DNA from: Nematostella vectensis
Taxonomy: Eukaryota > Cnidaria > Anthozoa > Actiniaria > Edwardsiidae
Assembly: GCF_932526225.1 (NCBI RefSeq)
Contig: NC_064046.1
Coordinates: forward strand, 9,883,719-9,947,718
Direction: 5' to 3'
Length of the DNA: 64,000 nt
Position numbers and translations under genes: made by a program. The notes below the pieces were generated by a model that searched no databases, was not told the DNA's origin, and saw only the letters and a list, made by a program, of their open reading frames with translations. This document shows, one piece after another, positions 12,215 to 43,803 of the stretch; position 1 is the first letter of the stretch, and every line of letters starts with the position of its first letter.

Positions 12215-15200
12215 CTTTAGTGTGGTAATAACATCAAGATCGGCTGGGACTTAGTAAACAGATTCAATTCGGACCACTTCAGAATTAAATAAATTATCGG
12301 TCTGTAAATCCAAGCGAATTACGTCCGGTGATCAAAGCCTAAACCAGGCTGAGTATAGGCGCTTCGGAGCGCCAAACTTAGGAGCCACGGCTTAGCGGTT
12401 CCTTGCGCGAATTCGTAAAGTCCTTGAAGCGAATTTTAGTGCGACTGTGATGCCAACAGTAGTCACAATCGCCTCATCTTGTCCCTTACAAACCGCGCCG
12501 TCAAATGTGTCACATGTGACATGGTGATCGGTCCTGCCACCAATCGAATTAAAATAGGAACAAGCTAAGTATTGAGAACACGACGATCCGATTGGTTCGC
12601 TGCGAGTTGTTAACTAGGCGAACATTTATTATTGTCTGCTGCCAACAAGCATTGAGACAACTTTGACAGCATGGGACCGCCCAACTGGGTCTTTATGCGG
12701 CTCTAAGCCCCGCCTTACTGGGTGCTACATTCGTGTTGTGTCTCGCTGAGCGGGATTTTGCTAGCACGGCCTAGTTAATGAGTTACACAAGTTTTGGTGG
12801 CTCAATTGTCTACGCTATTATTGGTATTATGGTCCCGGATTGTCAGCCATTCAATTTCACGACATGACAGCTCAAAAGGGGCGCGATCGATCGGTATCCT
12901 TTTGGCTGGGCCCAAAATGAAAACTCGGATTAATACTAGTTGCTCTATTTATTTTGAAAGATCGCTGTTTCATCTGAAGGTGTTAGCAAGGGGCCAAGGC
13001 TGCTTTGTGTCGTTGTTGTTTTTTTTTTTTTAGCTTTCCGTTTGTATTTTTTAACTGCTGTTCTCTTAATTCGTCTGTTTAATCAATCGAATGATGCTTT
13101 GAATCTACGACAAGCGAGTACAAAAGATTCAGCGGTAATATCTTGTGTATTGTTTATAGACAATTGAAATTTGACATGCAAAATTTGCAATTTCAAGTCC
13201 ACTCTTGGAGTTTTTCCTGTTTTCTCTGAAATCTTTGAAAATTTTTCTCATGATTTACCCGCTACCTAATCAATACACAGGTCTTGCGGCTTAAATCTTA
13301 CTTAAATCCTCAACTCTTATCCTCAAATACATTAAACACAGCTCGTCTGGAAAGATTATCGCAAAAGATGTAATGTTTACTGCCGTGCCGGTCAGCCAAT
13401 CGGGAACTTTCATAACCGCTGTGTGAAAAGCTAGACAAACTTGTTGTTTCCCCTATATTTTGTAAGAAAAACACCGTCCTGCTCGTAAGCCTTGATTGAC
13501 ATATCGCACTCTACCTGCACACACAAACATTTTGTTGTAATTTATTGATTAGGAAACAATTAACAACTACGGTCATGCAATTAAGAAGCGATTGTTCCAA
13601 GAGTTAGGAACACATCTATTAGCCTGGGAGAAATTTCTTTCGTAGTTTGTCTCACACGGCTGAGTCAACTTAGCTCAACATATGTAAATAGATGCTTCTG
13701 GTGCCTGAATGTGTAATCTTTTTAAATGAGCAAAAGCACTTGAATTGAGCAAATATTGCACGCGCTGTGCTTTCGCGTACCAGTGTTGTTTACGTTTCTC
13801 AGAACAATACAAGACAAGCAAAATAAGCCGCGTTCGCTTGTATTACACGTGTTTCAGTTGTTGTTATGATTTGCCAATTTTGGCCCCTTACTCGCAATTA
13901 CACAACTACTGCAAAATTTCATTTCAAAATGAGTTATTCCACATTGAGGCATGTCCCTGTGAGGGCCAAACTCGAGTCCAAACTAATTGAAAAGCGTCTT
14001 TGTATGTTTATCTCTAAGTGCGAACTCCGTCTAGCATATGTCTACTTTTTATGATAAATAGGTTAATTTAGGAAAACAGCGCTTGTAAGTTTGCCTCAAA
14101 CAAAATCACTCTCACGGAATCTTAAATGCCGCGGTTCTATGGAAAGGGCCACCTTTAGTCTCTTACACATAGTAGTAGATGCTAAATGGGTACAAACATC
14201 TAGTTCAAGCGGCAGAAGCACGCCTCGAAACAACCTATTTCCACCAAAAATGCAAAATATGAAGTGTTGCCAGTCTCCTGCTGAATTTTAACACTTAAAT
14301 GAATATACCCCCTCGGTGGGAGCTTTCTTTTGTCCTTACACTCACACAGAGCTCGAAATCGACATCGATCTTTACGAGTCTCAGGCGTTTGAATGGATAT
14401 CCATCAATTTCACAATATGACGTCATTACCTTTGGCACTTGTGTCGCTCGCGCGTTCGCTGGACAATAGTTTTCCCGCGCGCGGGAAAAGCGGGCGCGCG
14501 CAGAGTTTGACAGTTGCTGTGGCAGGTCCTTGAAGCCTGAATGCCTCCCTTCAATACCTAAAGTGTCTAAAAATACTTTAAGTTGTACAAAAAAAAGCTG
14601 TTATTCACGTAGCAGGTCTAAGGTCAAGGGCTTTCCGTCAAATTAATGACAACAATCATTGAACTTTTCAAAAACTCAATTGAAATACATCCTACTCTTT
14701 TCAGATTGTTTTTAATGGAGATCAAATCTGCTGTGCAAATAATTCGTATTATGAAAGCTTCTCTGTCGGCAAGGAAGTTTCAGCTTCTCTGAGTTGTGGA
14801 TACTTTGCCGGTGCTTTTGTGCATACGGTTTGCTTTCTTTGTGTGTTATGTATGCTCTATGTCGGCTGTAGAGCGATATGCAATAAATTGATCCGTTAAT
14901 GACGCACTAGAGTTGCTCGTCTTGTTCAGAATTAAATGACATGTTTACATAAGATTACAAGAACACAAGGCACGCCTAAAGAGCTGGCATTAATTCGCCG
15001 GTTGAAGGAAATCCTTTCGGAAATGTTTGACCCTGACGAAAGAATAAAATTCCTTTTATAATACGTAATCCTCGCGTATCCTTTTTGGATTGCTGTGATT
15101 TTTATTTCAATGTTGTTTTCCATAAACGACTTGTCTGGCAGCCATCCATAAAAAAAAAACTTAAAAGCAAAATTAAGAACTTTCTATAAAATTATTGACT

Positions 15201-17630
15201 GTATCTTTAGCCTCTATTGTTGGGTCTCAAATTTAAAAAAAAAAATCATCTACTTTGCTGTATTTTACTGAGTAACCACATGGTTGCAGCTCTACAAGAT
15301 TACACAAATTTATGCTTTGTTATCTTTTGTTATAACAATGTTTTAGACAACGTAATTATCACACTTAATCTAATCATTTCACCAAGTGTGATATTTCATA
15401 AGATCATGTCTCAGTGTCTTACAGTCTGTCCCTGAGACCATTTGAAAAGTCACACAAATATTTATATTCACTATCTTACCCTGGTGTTTACAGCTTTATA
15501 TCGTTGAAACAGAAATATCTAAAGATGTCATGAATCTTGTACGGTGAGTGTTAGTGGTCCGTGTGGTGATTTATAAGTTTCTATTTCCAAGCTTCTATCC
15601 CCCTGTCGGCATGACAGAGTGGTTGCCATTAATTAGAACTTCCTTTGGGGTCTTTTTCACTTCATTGGCAAAATTTGTCAGTGATAATAACAAATCGATG
15701 TCTGGGATTTTGACTGAAAACTGTGCAATGAATGTGATAGGATTCTATAAATATTCTCTCATTTTTCGTGTCTTTTAGAAAACGACTTGTTTGTTCTTCC
15801 TGTTTGTTATATTGACATATGGATGATTTCCGAGTGTGATTGTTTGTTTCTAAGAGATTCACAAAATCGTGCTAAAATGATAACATAGCTCGACAAGAAC
15901 AAATTGACCAAGAACCAAACATTAGCTAGGGGACTACCTTTATTAAGGGATCTGCCGGTTGAGAAGTTATTCAAATTTTTTTCATGCCCCTCTCCTGGAA
16001 TTCTTTGACCGTATTACTTCAAAACATCAAGAACCACCCCGTCATAAATTATGAAGCCCCCCTCCCCCCCCCCCCCCCTCGGGATGGCAGGATATCACCT
16101 CCTGCATTAAATAATTTTTTTTTATTTCCAGGGGGTGGGGGAGGGGAAGGGGGTGAAGGTAGGCCCATGGAGCCCCCTTCGATAGCACACATTTGCAATA
16201 CAATGGGCACACGTCGCAGCCTTTACCCACGCGGGTATACCTCTCACACCAAACGATCTTCGACGAACACTTGCGAGCACCCCGTTTTTTATGCGAGACC
16301 GAGCATTTTTAGTTAAATAAATCGAGCAGCGAGCACATCGAAGAATACAATACGAGCACGGCGAAAAAAAAATGTGTGAGCAAGCGAGCATTGGCCGAAA
16401 ACTGCGAGCACATAGAAATTTCGGGGCCAATTCGGGGGCCCTAAAAGAGGTCATACATTAATGGAGGCAATGATATAACATAAAAAATGGTATGAATAGT
16501 TACTATTACTCTAACCATTTTGTATCGCGGTGTCCATGTGTTTCCCGTAGAATCAGACCGTATGTTTATTAAGTGCTAAAATTGGTCTTCTACATGGCCA
16601 TTTTAAATATCAACAGCCATAAATCCTCTCTTGGACATGTTATCATACATGTAGCCAAGAAACGCGTGGTACAAGTCTGTCCTCTTCCTCATTGTGTTAT
16701 TCCAGACCGATGTTTTGATTGAATCCAGTGTTTCAATAGAAAGTGGAAAAAAAGCCTTCCAGTGTTTTATATCAGACTGGTCATAACACCATTAAGTAAC
16801 AAGAGAGCCAACTTAGACAGAGTTTCCAACGATTCCGTCCGCTCTTTAATTAGTTGTTTTTATTCCTCTTGAGATGTGCGAAGGAAGTCGTTAGCTGTAT
16901 TATTGTATTTTGAGCGATTATATACTTCCTCCACGCATTTCCCGTTGGCAATCCCTACCATTTTAAAAGTGTTCTTGTTTTGCTGATACCCGTTTTTGAT
17001 GGATTGATCAATCGAGAGATTAAATAAAGAAATTGAGTAACCATAAACTGGACATATTCTTATAATTGCTTATTTACATCCTCCGCTATATAGCAAAAAG
17101 GCTGTCACTACTATACGTGTTCATTAGCTCAGTGCTTGTTCTGATTGCCTTCACCTATTTTCTATCAGCATTTCTTCCATTTTCCGACCAAAACGGAAAA
17201 ACATGTTGTTTAAGATATATACCAGACAATTTCAATCTAGGGAAAAAATTCTCACGTCCCAATTTAAACATACCCACAAATGTATATAGTTGACCGCAAA
17301 CACTACCACCGTGATTGACCGCGATGATATGCAATTTAAACCTGTATTTGCAGCGACTGTACATGGTGGAATGACTGCGACCGGATACTTCAAGTGGTTT
17401 TACAAGTCTTCAGGCCTTACATAGATAAATATTGAGCGCGACTACAAGCGACAACGCGATCATACATGAACGCAGCTATACACGTGACTGCAACTATACA
17501 CTGCCATGGCAACCCGCAAACAATAGATTACCGCGGGAACAGTCTGACAGTATATGTACTAAAAGAACAGTAACACGTGAGAACAAGTACTAAGAGTTTT
17601 AATTGCAAGAACAGAGAACGTCGCGTGCAT
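12215..17630. other. Irx upstream region and intergenic sequence, no gene seen
   Basis: This is the 5' flank of Irx and would hold its promoter, but no specific element can be assigned. A short GC-rich patch with CGCGCGGGAAAAGCGGGCG lies near 14477-14500. Around 16255-16410 there is a degenerate array of GCGAGCA-type words spaced 15-30 bp apart. ORFs up to 110 codons here have low-complexity translations and no recognisable domain. Confidence 0.4.
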
Positions 17631-17639
17631 ACGTGCTGG

Positions 17640-18247
17640 GGAAAACAGCATAGGTGTTGCTAGTGAAAACAGCGTCACTGTTGCTAGTAAAAACAGCATA
17701 GATGTTGCTAGTGAAAACAGCATAGGTGTTGCTAGTGAAAACAGCGTCACTGTTGCTGGGGAAAACAGCATAGGTGTTGCTAGTGAAAACAGCGTCACTG
17801 TTGCTGGAGGAAACAGCATAGGTGTTGCTAGTGAAAACAGCGTCACTGTTGCTGGTGAAAACAGCATAGGTGTTGCTAGTGAAAACAGCATAGGTGTTGC
17901 TAGTGAAAACAGCATAGGTGTTGCTAGTGAAAACAGCGTCACTGTTGCTGGGGAAAACAGCATAGGTGTTGCTAGTGAAAACAGCGTCACTGTTGCTGGG
18001 GGAAACAGCATAGGTGTTGCTAGTGAAAACAGCGTCACTGTTGCTGGTGAAAACAGCATAGGTGTTGCTAGTGAAAACAGCGTCACTGTTGCTGGTGAAA
18101 ACAGCATAGGTGTTGCTAGTAAAAACAGCGTCACTGTTGCTGGTGAAAACAGCGTCACTGTTGCTGGTGAAAACAGCATAGGTATTGCTAGTGAAAACAG
18201 CGTCAGTATTGATAGTAAAAACAGCGTCACTGTTACTGGTGAAAACA
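17640..18247. repeat. 24-bp minisatellite of two unit types, about 25 units
   Basis: The array is built from two 24-bp units sharing GAAAACAGC and TGTTGCT. One has CATAGG and usually ends AGT; the other has CGTCAC and ends GGT or GGG. They often alternate, giving a 48-bp higher-order period, with runs of the first type in the middle. The unit is a multiple of three, so two overlapping minus-strand ORFs (17559-18299 and 17599-18318, about 240 codons) stay open with 8-residue repeats. I regard these as artefacts. Confidence 0.92.
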
Positions 18248-18396
18248 TGTCCCTTTCGCTGGTGCCAGAATGGTGGACGAGTTTTCGTGCTGTTTTCACG
18301 TGGGCTATTGGTCATCATTCATTGTTGATGATGTTGATTTCTTAACCTTTAAAAGACTCTTTGAAATACTTTTTGAAAAAGTCGACAACAACGCAG

Positions 18397-18838
18397 GAGT
18401 TACTTAAGGAAAATAGTGTATGATGGTAAGTAGGTTGGTGTGAGCTACTAAACGGTTTCTTCACGCCGATTGGGGCCACGGAATTCAAGAGTGCCATCGC
18501 GAGTTATAGTGTAGCTTTTTTTGCTTTGCGGCTGGAGTCGCGGTTGTTTGTTATTTTTTTAAAAAGGTATGAGCTCTATGTCCGAAGCAAACTGGTGTTT
18601 GCTGAACACTTTCCTAAATTAAACCACTCCGCTTCAGAAATAGAGCTCATACCTATTGAAAAAATAACAAAAAAAAAAAAAAAAAAAACGCGACTCAATT
18701 GCGGAGCTAGAGAAGCCACATTATAGCTCGCGCTGGCATTCTTGAACCCGGTGGCCTCAACCGGCGTAAAGAAACCGTTTAGCAATTCACACCACCCTAC
18801 TTACCATCATCTACTATTTTCCTTAATTAAGTTACTCC
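18397..18838. mobile_element. Large foldback (long inverted repeat) element
   Basis: The left arm begins GGAGTTACTTAAGG and includes GATGGTAAGTAGG and AACGGTTTCTT. The right arm carries the reverse complement of these in reverse order, ending at about 18838. The arms are roughly 180-200 bp with a loop near 18583-18636. Both arms also contain the GGTATGAGCTCTA word. A 21-base A run lies in the right arm near 18668. No clear target-site duplication was found. It is probably a non-autonomous DNA transposon or MITE. Confidence 0.75.
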
Positions 18839-18924
18839 TTACTCAATTACTATTTTTATCTTTTGCTAGTAAATCGTCAATGAACTTTGTATATATACTA
18901 ACATGCAACTGTAACTCATTTATA

Positions 18925-18965
18925 ACCTGCAGAAGGCAGGTATTGGCCTGCCGAAATATCGTTTA
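18925..18965 (+). other. Hammerhead-ribozyme-like core with one substitution
   Basis: The sequence CTGCAGAA is followed by GGCAGG, a short loop, CCTGCC and then GAAATATCG. This matches the layout CUGANGA, stem II, GAAA of hammerhead ribozymes carried by Penelope-like elements and retrozymes. The stem II arms pair perfectly. The conserved A after CUG is C here, so activity is doubtful. I read it as a decayed relic. Confidence 0.35.
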
Positions 18966-21784
18966 AAAAAAACAACTTTACTTTGTTGTTGACTTTTTCT
19001 TTTGAAGGTTTGATTACACAATAAACTGTCGACGCAGACCACAAGGTCCGACGCACACCAGCAGATAGAGGCTGTCCGGTGGTTTCTTCCTACGTCTTTT
19101 CCATTATTGGCATTTTTTCAACAATACACTGTGATTTTGTCTCTTCTTCACTTTTCAAAACATACCCTTAAAAATTTGTTTTCTTTTTTATCGACCAACT
19201 TTTTTACAATAAAGTACGGGATGTTCTTTGAGTGATATGAAAGCAGTTTTTTTTCTGTTTGGAGAATATACGCTTTTATATCGTGGAATTTTCAATATAT
19301 ACGCCGCAGTCAGATTGCATTTAAAACAAATACTCTTCAATTTAACTAATGTTTACCTGCTCAGCTTAAGAAATATTATCTATACAGTATGGAAATCCCC
19401 TAATATGTACACTTGATTTATGTGAAATTTTTGCTTATATAAATACTTGTTGTTACTTTACTGAAGATCTACATATTTCGATAAACGAATCTTTTCCAAT
19501 TGTAGGCTTTTCTGTGAGAAATGTACGAAATTAAAGTTTCATCTTATGAAAGCATATATGTATCAAGCTTTGTTTGTGCTTGAGACGTTTCCCTTCCCTG
19601 CTTATCATCCTTATAAATGTTTTGCGCAATTAAACCCAGTACGCTGTAATAAGTAAAGCTATGTCCTGTTCTCAACTGGCTACATCAGTGAAGAAAAAGA
19701 ATGGTCAGGCTTTAACTCAAAGTACTCTAATTATCACTCGGATTTAAGTATCTCACCCAGACAGCCAGGTGAGTTTAGAGGACAAGGTGGCATTTTTGAA
19801 AATTTCACTTCTAAAATAGTACTCACACGATCATCTGCTAGGCAACCATTGCTTAGTTCCTGACCGGGGGAAGACATTTGGGCGAATAAAGCCACCGAGG
19901 ACTACGCAAAGGCTTCGTGATGAGTCGTGTTACCTGCAAGGCGCACAACGTATGTGTTGGTTTTGTCGCGGGATTTTATGTTTTCTTGTCTGCCTCGCTG
20001 TGGAGCAAACTCGAACACAAACGCGCAGCTTGAGTCAGTAGCCGCATTTGAATGGCAAAGGATTACCGACAGACAGCATAGAGGGCCCGAGACTAGCAGC
20101 GGCGCAATCCGTTATGAGCCAGTCTAGGCCAAAATTACCAAAACCAGGCTAGATGTTCTAATCACATACGTTAATAACTTATATTCCAACCAATATGGCC
20201 AAGGATAACTATTTCGCGAAGTTTGTAGTTTAAATCACTAAAAATCAAAGGTGCAGAGCAATTATTATGGAATTAGTTTTTTTTCAAATGTTTGGATGAT
20301 TTTGTCAGTCCCTTGCCCCCCAGAACCGCTACGTATGGCAACTCAAAAACCTGTGGTTAGATCGGCAAATTAAACGATAAAGACAACAGAAACGGGATTT
20401 CGAGTCTGCCCTTCAACAAAGTGTGCCAACTGCGCGAGAATCGAAGCGAGCCAATACTTCTGCCTAGAGACTGGGTCTCGTTTTGATACATCAAATATAG
20501 ACTAGGCACGGGTTTTTAGACCATTTTATAATACGAATGCGTTAAATAATTCAATATTACCAAACGAAACACCACATTTCGAAAGCAATTCTAAAACGAT
20601 AAACTTCGTGATTTTGGTGTGTCCACCCACTCCTGACAGTTTAATTATCTTGTTGTTCTGTTTGTTTTGTCTCACTTATTGCTTTCCGTGAATCTAGAAC
20701 ATTTAATCTGGTATTTTTTAATGAATCTTTTTAATATTTGTTCCAAAATGTTTCTTTATAAGGTGATAGCATGGATAGGTATTCTATACTTTTTTCTTTC
20801 CACTTCTAGTTATACAAATCTTTCTTTTCCGCTTAATACAAAATGAATTCTCTTTACTTGAATGATAATTGGTGCATTTATACTTATTACGTCTGTAATT
20901 TTTCTTGTGATACCTTTTCTGATACCTAAAATATACAGATAAATAGTATATCATAATATCAGGAACGTATTTATGCGAAAATAAGTTAAAGTGATTTTCA
21001 TTAACCCGTTTAACTACACTTTAATGCAATTTCGCGAACACATGTGCATATGTACTGAAACAACATGACGGTTACAGTGATCAAATCAAGTACGATTGTT
21101 GCAATAATTCTCAATAATAGTTGTCTATTATTAATATATCTCCACCTTCCCCCACCACATTCTAAAATAACATTTTTTGTCATTCTAATGGATGTAACTA
21201 GGGTACGAAAATTGCGGATTCTATTCTTCTATTTTACTAAGCATTCATGTTAAAAGCCGAGTTAAGAATCGAAACTGATGCTCATTCCAATGGTGCAATG
21301 TTTTATATAAGGTGCTTACAAGTTGAGACCCTAGGCTTGTTACCTAAGAATGTGAGTAAAGTACACATATTTTAAAATAAGATGATTGCACTGGAGAATC
21401 CATGTGCCGTAACCAGCAGTGTTATCCATGAGTAACGGATAAATGGCTGAACCCGATCTCTGAAAGCCATGTGAATGCTCATAGGCACATAAACATGAAT
21501 GTTAAAGCTTTCTAGACATGTATGGTTTTAGTTACCCTTGTTTACCTTTTTTTCATAAACATGGAGCACTTCGGGTTTACGACACGTACATTCTCCGAGA
21601 TCAACCTCATTTTAAATAGGTGTATACAAGAATCTAGTTGATTTTTTCAATGAGGGAGTTAGAAACAAATCTGCTAGCTAGTTGTTTTTGTTGCTGAAAT
21701 AAGAATGTAGTTTTGTGGAATTGTTAAGGAAAAGGTTCTGTGCTAGCTTCAACACGACTTGTTGAGGGACCAGAGTCGTAGATT
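18966..21784. other. Intergenic sequence, no gene seen
   Basis: AT-rich, with only short ORFs of 60-76 codons and no recognisable domain, RNA gene or repeat array. Confidence 0.4.
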
Positions 21785-21965
21785 GGGTAGATTGTACGAT
21801 TGGCAGATTGTAAGATTGGGGGTGGGGTGGGGGGAGAGGCACAATACAGAAACATAAAGAAAATATAAGGGGAGCACAACCACGCCCCTACTGGTCATTT
21901 CCTTATACTTTTTAAAAAATATTGGGGGGTACATGCCCCCAGTGCCCACCCCCTGCTATGGTCCT
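21785..21965 (+). repeat. Dispersed repeat, copy 1 (second copy at 48590)
   Basis: The segment includes GAAAATATAAGGGGAGC and GCCCCTACTGGTCATTT and ends near ATGCCCCCAGTGCCC. A diverged copy in the same orientation lies at about 48590-48725. The family is not identified. Such G/C-strand-biased ends are common in hAT-like non-autonomous elements, but no ends or duplications could be fixed. Confidence 0.55.
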
Positions 21966-22084
21966 GGGGACTGAAAGGAGTAGGTATCTTAACTAAAGTT
22001 GGATTGTTAAGGGTTAAATAAGGTTGGAAAAGAAGACATGATAAAAAGGACAAGCTGTAGAATAACAAGGCGGTCTGCCCAAGC

Positions 22085-22260
22085 GGGGTCAAAACATGAA
22101 AAACAAAAATAACAAATTGGTATGGTTATGCCTCCGTGAAAACAGTAGTTTAAAACGTTTCGAGCGTTAGCACATCGTCAGAGCAAGAGTTAGAAGGCAG
22201 CCTTTGTACTTTTTTTGCCAATTACAAACCAAAGCTGGATTTGTTTTATGGAAAACTACA
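22085..22260 (-). mobile_element. Penelope-like element fragment with hammerhead-like core
   Basis: On the minus strand, CTGACGA (22181-22175) is followed by a short stem-loop (GTG, CTAA, CGC) and then CGAAACGTTTTAAAC. This is the CUGACGA...GAAAC arrangement of hammerhead ribozymes found in Penelope-like retroelements. An A/T-rich tail with GGAGGCATAACCATACC follows. The upstream strand needed to close stem I is not apparent, so it may be truncated. Boundaries are approximate and no coding region of the element remains. Confidence 0.5.
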
Positions 22261-22882
22261 TACAAGCTGTGGAATCGGGGAAATAAAGATGGACTTGTTG
22301 AATAGGTCGAGATTGCAGATATACTGGACTTCTTTTAGGACAATGTAGGGAATTTGGCTTGTTGTAGGGGAATGTAGAATATATTAGGTTACACTGGATG
22401 AAGGAATGTGTGTGAGCAATAAGATATCGATGGAAAGTCTACTGACATGCTAAAGTTCGCCTGTGAAAAGGTGTTCCCAAAGGGCGTTCCCCAGAGCGAG
22501 AAGTTAAATAAAACAGCAACAGTGTTTCTTTTTCTTTTGTTTTTATTGGACATTACTTTGTAAGATAGAGCTGTTGTAATAGCTCCCTATTCCTTCCACG
22601 TTTTAGTTTCTTTCGTACAGAGAAACTCACTAGATCTACTTACTCCAACGACAAAGAAAGGATTCAGATGAAACTGTGTACATCGAAGACAGTTTCATCG
22701 GAATCTTGGTGTTACGCCTTTTATCTATATAAAATCTTAACAAGTGCGTTCGTTGTTCCTGGCCATAGGGCTCGATGTCAACATTGTCGCTAGCTACCCG
22801 AGATCGAACGGAAATAACAAATTATGAAGAAATAATCAAACTGGCACGTTAGGGATGCCCTCCTTCCAACTGCTAACACAAG

Positions 22883-23029
22883 CAGGGGCTTAGCCAGGAT
22901 TATTAATAGGCGGGGGCCCAAAAGTGACTTTCAAAGCATTTTTTCCTGTATTATAGATTATCTCATACATTTACTGTATTTTTGACTGCTAAAGAGGGGG
23001 GCCTGGGTCACCCCCTGGCTACGCCCCTG
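22883..23029. mobile_element. 147-bp MITE, hAT-like ends
   Basis: The element begins CAGGGGCTTAGCCAGG and ends CCTGGCTACGCCCCTG. These are inverted repeats with one mismatch in 16. The CAGGGGC terminus resembles many hAT-derived MITEs. No 8-bp target duplication is visible at the inferred ends, so family assignment is tentative. Confidence 0.7.
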
Positions 23030-23842
23030 AAGTTACCACCGAAATGCGGGTAAGCATACAAAAATTGAACCCTGTAGATCACCTATCCAGAAGCTATATA
23101 GGCAAAATTTAATGTGAGCTTTTAATGGTAAATTGTACAATGCATGAGACCAAAATATGATTTTTACTTTTAAGCATAGTTACACCATAGACTAAGCATG
23201 ACAAACCCTGAATATCCACCTGATGCCAGTCTTAATTCGCTATACTTTAATAGAACATTATCTTAGCAACGCCCTTTTTCGAAGGGTTGCTATTGCAACA
23301 ATAGGCTCTGCCAAAACCCAACACCCTAAGATCCATGACCCAAGTGGTTCTGCTCTGTAAATAGGCCAACACTGGGCAGGTAAAGTATTGAGCCAAACAA
23401 GATAGAACTGTTTGCGCACCATGTTGCTGTGTCGCACAATGTAGCACTGACCTCCACAATGTCAGACATGTAAAGAATGTTACCCAGACGTTAAAATGCG
23501 TTTTTTTTCTTCCTATTTTTGCTTTGAATGTTCTCCCCATTCTGAAAAATATATCCTAGCAATATTTTACATTGATTCCAGATATGAGCTTTTCTGGGAT
23601 CACACTGTATTATCAAGCCTCACCTTCACTGTGGCATAATGGGATTGGGTTAGCTACTGAAATGAATACCTGGTTTGTGTTCTTCAGTCTAAGATACCTT
23701 GCGTCTCGCAAGTGGGAAATCAGTAATGTTGTACAATGTTGAGACTGTTAGCAGGAGATTCACGCCGGTCTCATGACTCATTGACATTCTATACCATGAT
23801 TTTGTTTAAAAATAGCCCCTAGCGATAGCCACATCAATTGCG
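23030..23842. other. 3' flank of AP1G1, no other gene seen
   Basis: This is downstream of the AP1G1 stop codon on the minus strand and probably contains its 3' UTR. An ATTAAA variant signal on the minus strand is at 23246-23251. No AATAAA is present closer to the stop. Confidence 0.4.

Positions 23843-43803
<19,961 letters not shown>

Noticed and set aside
15984-16454. 110-codon ORFs around 16.0-16.4 kb
   Set aside because: Driven by C/G runs and a degenerate GCGAGCA repeat; no domain or splice support.
17559-18318. 246- and 239-codon minus-strand repeat ORFs
   Set aside because: Products of the 24-bp array read in two frames; no independent coding evidence.
23247-23540. 97-codon minus-strand ORF as a last AP1G1 exon
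   Set aside because: The true last exon was found at 23843-23938, matching the gamma-ear C-terminus with correct phase.
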